Below are positions 1 through 4,734 of a stretch of DNA of 7,831 nt, piece after piece. The DNA is from Chitinophagaceae bacterium (GTDB lineage Bacteria; Bacteroidota; Bacteroidia; Chitinophagales; Chitinophagaceae): assembly GCA_016713965.1 (NCBI GenBank), contig JADJOC010000006.1, positions 1 through 7,831 of the forward strand, in the 5' to 3' direction. Position numbers and translations under genes: made by a program. Under the pieces are notes generated by a model. That model worked only from the letters and a program-made list of their open reading frames with translations. It made no database searches and was not told the DNA's origin. Each line of letters begins with the position of its first letter. The stretch's first letter is position 1.

Positions 1-54
1 TACTTCACTTGAATCAATATTGTCTTTAAGTATATATAAATCTTCAATTAACAT
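1..54 (-). CDS. Start of a gene behind the Rhs toxin tip, candidate immunity protein (partial)
   Basis: An ATG at 54-52 opens a minus-strand frame that stays open to the window edge, giving 18 residues beginning MLIEDLYILKDN. It starts five bases after the stop codon of the Rhs tip (62-60), so the two are almost certainly co-transcribed. In Rhs and other polymorphic toxin loci, the gene directly behind the toxin tip usually encodes the cognate immunity protein that neutralises the toxin in the producing cell. Position is the only evidence for that role here. The visible residues are acidic, which is common in immunity proteins but not diagnostic. No domain can be recognised from so short a piece. 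Confidence 0.5.
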   Translation of the reverse strand, partial: MLIEDLYILKDNIDSSEV

Positions 55-59
55 ATCTA

Positions 60-854
60 TTATTCAGTGATTTTATTTTTTCCTTTAGTAAATTGACTAC
101 TCCAGCCAACTTTTTTTATTTTACTATCAAAAAATGCCCCTGTTTTTTTATGTAAGAAATAATGTACTTCAACTTTTGCATTTTTTAAATAAGCAGCTTC
201 ATATACTTTTATCCAAGTTCCAGATTGTTGATTATGCAAATACTTAAGAACTTCAACATTTTTAATTTCGGTTTGGATTGTAGCTATAGGTTTATAAGAT
301 TTGGATCGAATGTTAACTAAATTATTAGGACTAAAAGTAGCAGCATACCCTGATAATGCACCTAAAATAAAGGTAGGATTGCTATATGCTTCTTTATTTT
401 GTTCAACTACACTCTTTCCATATAATTTCATCCCTTCCCCAAAATTTCCGTTAAGTATTTTTTCAAAGCCTGCAGCGAACAATTTTTGGCCTTCGCTTGG
501 TTCTCCGAACTGGTAATACTGCCGAAGGCTGTTGATATATTTAGTTTGATTATTCTGGAATTCACCTAAATCTCCAGCTTCAATTTGTCCAATCGGCTTT
601 TCGGATTTATTTATATTATCCCAAACATGATATCCAATTATCTTTCCACTAGATGTGGTTGCAGGAACAAGGTTACTTCTTTGCCTTTAATACGTTTGCT
701 TGCAAATCACTGTACCGCCTTTATCAGTTAATCGGTATGAGTAACTTCTTGCATTTCCGTAAGGCCGTATTGTATCACCCAAAGGATCTATATTCCAAAT
801 GGGATTATTTTCAAACGTAGCATAAGGACTAACGGAGGATTACTCTTTAGGATC
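60..854 (-). pseudogene. Rhs protein C-terminal part: end of core and variable toxin tip, interrupted by stops
   Basis: This frame takes over from the Rhs core fragment at about 854-852, where an extra base seems to lie between the codons of NL and DPKE. It reads DPKE, a TAA at 842-840, then SSVSPYATFENNPIWNIDPLGD. The DPLG at 788-777 is the usual junction between the Rhs core and the variable tip. A second TAA lies at 689-687. From 686 to 60 the frame is open for 208 codons and encodes the tip, with the segments GKIIGYHVWDNIN, FGEPSEGQKLFAAGFEKIL and, at the end, WIKVYEAAYLKNAKVEVHYF. The tip would be the toxic effector domain. I do not recognise its catalytic family. No ATG lies in a place that would make the tip a free-standing gene; a TTG at 482-480 is in frame. 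A gene start follows within six bases downstream. Confidence 0.6.
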
Positions 855-1380
855 CAAGGTTCCAACGGCGGCCGGTCTCTCCCGAGTATTCCCAGTACAA
901 GGCCGTGTAGTGATCCCCGTTAGCATCAATATCATGATCTTTCATTTGTCCATTAAATCCGAACCTGCCTTGAGTTCCAAACTTCCTACCAACCAAACCC
1001 ATCCCAAAAGGCGCATAATCGGTAGCACTTACCACATCAGCGGTATAATAATCTATTATTCCATCTGCGTTTTCATCAACCCCTATCTTCTTATCACTCA
1101 CCGTTACCAACACATTCCCTAAGTGTTCCATCAGTTCATACCGCACATTACCTACTACAAATGTATTGAGTTTATTTAAATAATCGGCTTTGCCAATTTT
1201 TTGTACATCCCTGTTTATTTCATCTATCCCCAGCCTGCTGCTGCCATACAAATGCACTTCATTTTGGGTAAGGTTGCCGTTGTTAATATTAGCATCTACA
1301 GTGTACGTGCTCATTACATTACCCCAGGCATCTCGTGAGTAAATGGTTTGTAGTTTATTGTTTAGGGTTTGTAGTTCTTT
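847..1380 (-). pseudogene. Rhs core fragment (conserved core before the tip)
   Basis: This is the middle part of the broken Rhs gene, in a frame one base off both neighbours. Its first ATG is at 1314, but the frame is open further upstream and reads NNKLQTIYSRDAWGNVMSTY across 1362-1303. It then gives VRYELMEHLGNVLVTVSDKK, a DYAPFGM box, a RFGFNGQMKDHD box and TALYWEYSGETGRRWNL. These are the hallmarks of the conserved Rhs core, which forms part of the shell that encapsulates the toxin. The fragment ends at a TAA at 849-847, just where the following residues DPKE continue in another frame, pointing to one inserted base. The change of frame from the upstream fragment falls in about 1355-1380, where an 11-base sequence (AACTACAAACC on the minus strand) occurs twice, 21 bases apart. 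Confidence 0.7.
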
Positions 1381-1910
1381 AAGATCCTGTTTCCACTGGC
1401 ATCATAACGGTAAGTGATCGTGTTATTTTGCTTTTCTATGCTCTCAATCTTACCATACACGTTCCAGTTTATTTTATTGATGCCTTCTTTTTTATCTTCA
1501 ATTAAATTTCCTATGGCATCGTATATGTAATTATCTGTTTGCTGTTCAGGCAATTTTTCTGCTTTTACCTGTGCTAAAGTTAATGGGGTTTGGCTGTCTA
1601 TATCTTCTGCATAATTACCGGCATTCACCTCATCATGCACATAGCGCAGGCGGTTGTTCAATATCTTACCGTTTATGTCTTTTGGATACTGGTAAGTCAT
1701 TTTATCCATATCTAATTTTCCTGCACTGCCATTTCTTTTATACGTCTGTATATTCCCGTTAGCATCATCGCTAATCTCTTCTCCATAATCATCTATGGCG
1801 ATGGCATTCCAGTTATTTGTCTGTGCATTGAGCCCTTTGTAAGTATTTACCTTTGTAAGCCTGTTGAGTTGATCATATTTATAGGAACATACGCCTGCAC
1901 CTGGTTTTTC
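1362..1910 (-). pseudogene. Rhs YD-repeat fragment (5'-truncated)
   Basis: The frame is open from 1910 down to the TAA at 1364-1362. The first ATG is at 1709, but clear Rhs coding begins upstream of it with GAGVCSYKYDQLNRLTKVNT, so that ATG is internal. Further YD-type repeats follow: ISDDANGNIQTYKRNG, DNYIYDAIGNLIEDKKEGI and ITYRYDASGNRI. These repeats build the beta-strand shell of Rhs proteins. An in-frame TGA at 1913-1911 ends the frame upstream. An adjacent frame reads LKLYNAKKFFEKN at about 1942-1904, which looks like the preceding Rhs sequence, so one more single-base shift probably lies near 1905-1912. Rhs-like sequence fades above about 1940. The 5' part of the gene, including any secretion or PAAR-type N-terminus, is not in the window on this side. 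Confidence 0.75.
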
Positions 1911-1951
1911 TCAAAGAACTTTTTTGCATTATACAGTTTTAAAGGTATCAA

Positions 1952-1980
1952 TTTTTTTCTTTTCAATTGAAAGAAAAAAA
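1952..1980. repeat. AT-rich palindrome at the edge of the Rhs remnant
   Basis: TTTCAATTGAAA at 1961-1972 is a perfect 12-bp palindrome. It is flanked by a T run with one C on the left and an A run with one G on the right, so the arms continue outward to about 1952 and 1980 with one extra T. It lies within 20 bases of the last recognisable Rhs residues. It could be a weak bidirectional terminator or a recombination-related site; the sequence alone does not decide. Confidence 0.5.
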
Positions 1981-2014
1981 TCATTCATGCAGCTATGAGT
2001 TAAGCCATCAGCGC

Positions 2015-2122
2015 AAAAAAGATAAATGATAGGTTGGTTTACTGATGAGTAAAAATAAAATGTTGATGATTGATTTATTGCTGAATAAAGTTTTACTGCT
2101 GAACCTATCATTTGTCTTTTTT
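2015..2122. repeat. Long inverted repeat, 21-bp arms with one mismatch
   Basis: The left arm at 2015-2035 (starting AAAAAAGATAAATGATAGG) and the right arm at 2102-2122 (ending ATCATTTGTCTTTTTT) are reverse complements at 20 of 21 positions. The space between them holds further short complementary pairs: AGTAAAA at 2048-2054 with TTTTACT at 2091-2097, and TTTATT at 2074-2079 with AATAAA at 2084-2089. The whole 108 bp could therefore fold as a branched hairpin or cruciform. It may be a recombinase recognition site, an element end or a non-coding RNA. Confidence 0.75.
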
Positions 2123-2134
2123 GAGCAAGCCAAA

Positions 2135-2179
2135 CCCCGCCAGGATGCACTTTAAATTATAACGCCTGTTTCGGCGGGG
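2135..2179. repeat. GC-rich hairpin
   Basis: CCCCGCC at 2135-2141 pairs with GGCGGGG at 2173-2179. Alternatively CGCC at 2163-2166 pairs with GGCG at 2173-2176 around TGTTTC. Read on the minus strand, the small hairpin is followed by TTATAATTT, so it might act as a terminator, but there is no continuous U run. Its role is uncertain. Confidence 0.4.
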
Positions 2180-2460
2180 GCGGCAGCTTCGCTTCGGGTT
2201 TCATTGCTACTTAAAAAACTGCTTTTGTACTTTCTTGCACCCACCGTTTGAGGAGATTACTTACTGACTGCCTTCTAAAAGCGCCACCACTGCGCCATGC
2301 CGTTTGGGGCGCTGCTGACGGGAGTGTGGAGCGATAGCGTAACACGAAGGCAGCAGCAGACTGCGTAACAACAAAAATATATGCAGAGCGCCAGCGGAGC
2401 AAAAATAATTAGCCAAGCCCCAACGGCTGAGCAGGTGGCGCACAAAATGGTGGAGGAGCC

Positions 2461-2502
2461 TTTTTATGGCATACAAAAAAATAATTATTCATGCCATAAA
2501 AA
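2461..2502. repeat. Stem-loop with perfect 12-bp stem and AT-rich loop
   Basis: TTTTTATGGCAT at 2461-2472 is the exact reverse complement of ATGCCATAAAAA at 2491-2502. The 18-base loop contains AAAAAATAATTATT (2476-2489). GCC at 2458-2460 and GGC at 2506-2508 could extend the stem with a small bulge. Confidence 0.7.
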
Positions 2503-2547
2503 ATAGGCGACGGAGTGAAGGCGAACGAAGCGTAAGCAAAGGCATGA

Positions 2548-2588
2548 CAGTTTTTTTACCATTAAAAAATAATTATTAAAAAAAACTG
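2548..2588. repeat. Second stem-loop sharing the same loop sequence
   Basis: CAGTTTTTTT at 2548-2557 pairs perfectly with AAAAAAACTG at 2579-2588. The 21-base loop contains the same 14-mer, AAAAAATAATTATT (2564-2577), found in the loop of the stem-loop about 90 bp away. A shorter version, AAAAATAATTA, lies at 2401-2411. Confidence 0.65.
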
Positions 2589-2713
2589 GCGTGGCTTTTT
2601 CTGCCAGGCTGTGAGACCGAACACCTTATACCCTGTCGTTTGGCTTTGCAATTAGTTCACCCATGACTACTGATGCCTGGCTTTATTCTGTCGCCAAAGA
2701 AGCAAAGCAAAAG

Positions 2714-2848
2714 CATGACTGCGAAGCGTGGGCACTGTGTGTATGGGCAGTGATGCTTGTGCGTTGGCTGTATTTGTGTCAGGCAAAAAAACATGGCTGC
2801 GAAGCATTGGTTATGTGTGTGAGGTGCAGCGATGCTTTTGTGCGGTGG
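2714..2848. repeat. Degenerate direct repeat, two units 78 bp apart
   Basis: A unit starting CATGACTGCGAAGC at 2714 recurs as CATGGCTGCGAAGC at 2792. Both are followed at similar distances by TGTGTGT, by CAGTGATGCTT or CAGCGATGCTT, and by GTGCGTTGG or GTGCGGTGG, so each unit spans about 54-57 bp. A weaker echo, GCAAAGGCATGAC, lies at 2537-2549. The repeats end just before the recombinase stop codon and could be arm-type recombinase sites or structured RNA. Confidence 0.6.
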
Positions 2849-2852
2849 GTTG

Positions 2853-3731
2853 TTATTGTAATGGGTGATATTTGTCTATGGCTGCCTGTAAAGAACTTAC
2901 CTGTTTTGTACTGTATAATTTTATGGTGTCTGCACTTTTATAGCCTCCAAAAGCCTGTACCATGCTTATATCATGTCCCTGCTTTAATAAATTGGCGATT
3001 ACACTTTGCCGTATGGTTTGAGTACTCATTACTCTTCCTGCATATAAATTTCTGTAGCCTTGTAATACCTGCATAATCACATCATTTTTTTTAATCGCCC
3101 CGCCTGACCTGCTAATGAGTAATATATCGGTATCTGTATTTTTTTTCTGTAATAATTTTTGTCTAGAGTGATGTATGTAATGATGGAAGAGTAATATTTG
3201 ATTAGGTTTTAATGCAAGTGTCCTGCTGTTGGTTTTAGGTGTGGATTTAATATAAATAGTTCCGGTAACCAGATTAATATCGCTTATTTGTAAAGCCGCT
3301 ATTTCTATGGGACGTAACCCCTGGTAGATCAGCAGGCTCATTAATACTTTATTTCGCTCACTGCAGCTTTCATAACGTTGCTTTTGATGTAGTAATGCTT
3401 CCAATTCTTCTGTGGTAAATAAATCCTGTAGTTGTATGCCCTTGTGTGAACGACTTTTTAACTGTACTGCTTTTGCCGGGTTATCAGTTCTTATTTGTTC
3501 ATGACATAAATAGTTGTAATAAGCTTTGATGCTGAACAGGATTTTTCGGATCGTGTGTGGATTAGTATACCGATTTCTCAATAAACCGATATAATGTAAA
3601 ATGTCTTTATAGGCTGCCTGTGAAGCCCCGGGATAATTGGATAAAAAAATATTTATCTCCCTAAAATATTCTTTGGCTGTACGTGGGGCATACTGTTGTT
3701 GCAGGTAATTTAATAATGTTGTTGTATTCAT
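2853..3731 (-). CDS. Tyrosine recombinase, second of a tandem pair, divergent active site
   Basis: This 292-residue protein has the layout of an XerC/XerD-type phage-integrase recombinase: an N-terminal SAM-like core-binding domain (about 1-90) and a C-terminal catalytic domain (about 105-285). The first catalytic arginine is R140 in YQGLRPIE, the beta-hairpin lysine is probably K166, the second arginine is R241 in TQTIRQS, and the nucleophile is Y273 in IKLYS. Both usual histidines are missing: the H of HxxR is Q238, and the later H/W position is Y264 (GGYKS). The tyrosine is present, so strand cleavage may be possible, perhaps only beside its partner. It cuts and rejoins DNA in the cytoplasm. 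The ATG at 3731 overlaps the stop of the upstream recombinase by 4 bp (ATGA), so translation is probably coupled and the two proteins likely act together. The coding sequence is intact. Confidence 0.85.
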   Translation of the reverse strand: MNTTTLLNYLQQQYAPRTAKEYFREINIFLSNYPGASQAAYKDILHYIGLLRNRYTNPHTIRKILFSIKAYYNYLCHEQIRTDNPAKAVQLKSRSHKGIQLQDLFTTEELEALLHQKQRYESCSERNKVLMSLLIYQGLRPIEIAALQISDINLVTGTIYIKSTPKTNSRTLALKPNQILLFHHYIHHSRQKLLQKKNTDTDILLISRSGGAIKKNDVIMQVLQGYRNLYAGRVMSTQTIRQSVIANLLKQGHDISMVQAFGGYKSADTIKLYSTKQVSSLQAAIDKYHPLQ

Positions 3732-4594
3732 AATAATTGTACATCTGATGGCCGTGGTTTTGCATAAATATGGGTAGTTACTAAACAGCTATGCCCTAAA
3801 AAATCTTTTACATATTCCACTGCCATGCCTCCCTGTAATAAATGGGTAGCGATACTGTGCCTTAAATGATGCAGGCTGATTTCTTTTGGTAAGGATGCTT
3901 TACAGGTTAATTGTTGTAATAGTTTCATAAAATTATATGCTTTCATTCTTGTTCCCCTGTTATTAAGCATAAACGCTTCAACATCTTTTACCTGCATTAG
4001 ATGGCCGCACCTGTCCTGTAAATAATATTGTTCTAAGTCTTCAGCAACTTTTTTGGTTAATGGTATTACCCTTCGCTTATTTCCTTTGCCTGCCCTTACA
4101 TACAATAGCTGGTCTTTAAAATGTATATCGGCTATATTTAAATCTTCCCCTTCGCCTCTCCTTAACCCACAACTGTAAAAAAGATGTAAAACAGCCTGTT
4201 GCTGTAATGTGGTGGCCGCCATAAAGAGTTGTTGTATTTCGGGTGTGGAGAGTGGCTGTCTTGCATTCTTTTTTGGCTGTTTAAAACGCATACCGCTGAT
4301 AGGATTATAATTTATTTGCTCTGTACGTTCCATCCAACTGAAAAAAACTTTTAATGCAAAAATGTATCGGTGTATCGTTGCTTCACTTAATGCTCCGCTT
4401 CGCCTTTGCAATGGCCGTGTAGGTAAATATTCAAAAAATGATCGCAGCTCCTGTTGTTCGATATAGCTAATGTCTGTGATATTCTGATGTTCTAAAAATT
4501 CCTGTACCAATACTGATACTGACTTTTGCGTTTTTGTACAATAGCCCAGCTGGTATAAATAATTTTTGAAGTTTTGTATAATTGCTGTCATCAT
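3728..4594 (-). CDS. Tyrosine recombinase (XerC/XerD-like), first of a tandem pair, complete active site
   Basis: This 288-residue site-specific recombinase has an N-terminal core-binding domain (about 1-100) and a catalytic domain (about 113-280). All expected active-site residues are visible: R145 in CGLRRGE, K170 in AGKGNKRR, H242 and R245 in SLHHLRHS, H268 in FLGHS, and the nucleophile Y277 in HIYAK. The length is normal for the family. It would catalyse integration and excision of the element, or recombination at sites in the nearby repeat-rich DNA, through a phosphotyrosine intermediate. Two consecutive ATG codons open the gene; the upstream one at 4594 is used here. A 140-bp spacer with GGAACAAT repeats separates it from the TOPRIM/ATPase gene upstream. 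It overlaps the second recombinase by 4 bp. It could be named a XerC/D homologue, but its linkage to mobile-element genes argues against a housekeeping role. Confidence 0.92.
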   Translation of the reverse strand: MMTAIIQNFKNYLYQLGYCTKTQKSVSVLVQEFLEHQNITDISYIEQQELRSFFEYLPTRPLQRRSGALSEATIHRYIFALKVFFSWMERTEQINYNPISGMRFKQPKKNARQPLSTPEIQQLFMAATTLQQQAVLHLFYSCGLRRGEGEDLNIADIHFKDQLLYVRAGKGNKRRVIPLTKKVAEDLEQYYLQDRCGHLMQVKDVEAFMLNNRGTRMKAYNFMKLLQQLTCKASLPKEISLHHLRHSIATHLLQGGMAVEYVKDFLGHSCLVTTHIYAKPRPSDVQLL

Positions 4595-4631
4595 ACTTTA
4601 TAGTTTATAAGTGTGCCTTGTACATATTTTT

Positions 4632-4708
4632 GGAACAGGGAACAATACATCTTAAACCCTTTACTGCACCTGTTTTAATTGTTCCACTATTGTTCCGTAT
4701 TGTTCCCT
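4632..4708. promoter_or_regulatory. GGAACAAT repeat cluster with 12-bp inverted repeat upstream of the recombinase pair
   Basis: ATTGTTCC occurs three times in one orientation at 4678-4685, 4689-4696 and 4699-4706, spaced 11 and 10 bp, about one helical turn. The reverse complement GGAACAAT is at 4639-4646, and a partial copy GGAACAGG is at 4632-4639. AGGGAACAATAC (4637-4648) and GTATTGTTCCCT (4697-4708) form a perfect 12-bp inverted repeat. Helically phased repeats of this kind usually bind a protein cooperatively, such as a repressor, excisionase or recombinase arm domain. Alternatively the transcript could fold into a stem-loop in the recombinase leader. No clear TTTG / TAnnTTTG promoter was found in the spacer. 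Confidence 0.65.
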
Positions 4709-4734
4709 TTAGCCAGTCCAGCTGCTTTTTTTTT

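Larger units (their letters stand above)
1939..2852. other. Gene-free, repeat-rich region between the Rhs remnant and the recombinase operon
   Basis: No reading frame here has credible protein content on either strand. The open frames present are short, low-complexity or repeat-driven. What is visible is structure: an AT palindrome (1952-1980), a long inverted repeat (2015-2122), a GC hairpin (2135-2179), two AT-rich stem-loops (2461-2502 and 2548-2588), and a degenerate direct repeat (2714-2848). Base composition alternates between GC-rich stretches (about 2160-2460, 2600-2850) and runs of A or T. The region sits directly behind the last recombinase gene, where an attachment site or element end would be expected. 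No tRNA or rRNA was recognised. Confidence 0.6.

Noticed and set aside
1929..2150. Minus-strand 73-codon frame ending next to the Rhs remnant.
   Set aside because: It crosses the long inverted repeat and the AT palindrome; its composition follows those structures and no family resemblance is seen.
2135..2179. Possible integron attC site, because GGCGTTATAA on the minus strand recalls attC ends.
   Set aside because: No matching complementary end at the other side, no cassette structure, and the nearby recombinases show no clear integron-integrase insertion.
2211..2476. Two overlapping minus-strand frames of 63 and 71 codons in the gene-free tract.
   Set aside because: Overlapping each other in different frames, arginine-, alanine- and serine-rich, with no start-site context; typical chance frames in a GC-rich stretch.
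2714..2848. CRISPR array.
   Set aside because: Only two diverged long units, no short exact repeats with unique spacers and no cas gene.
2663..3076. Plus-strand open frame of 137 codons.
   Set aside because: It runs antisense into the second recombinase and its first half is an artefact of the degenerate direct repeats; the protein is rich in W and C with no recognisable domain.
2853..4594. Recombinase-in-trio (RIT) element.
   Set aside because: Only two recombinase genes are present, and the upstream neighbour is a TOPRIM/ATPase gene, not a third recombinase.
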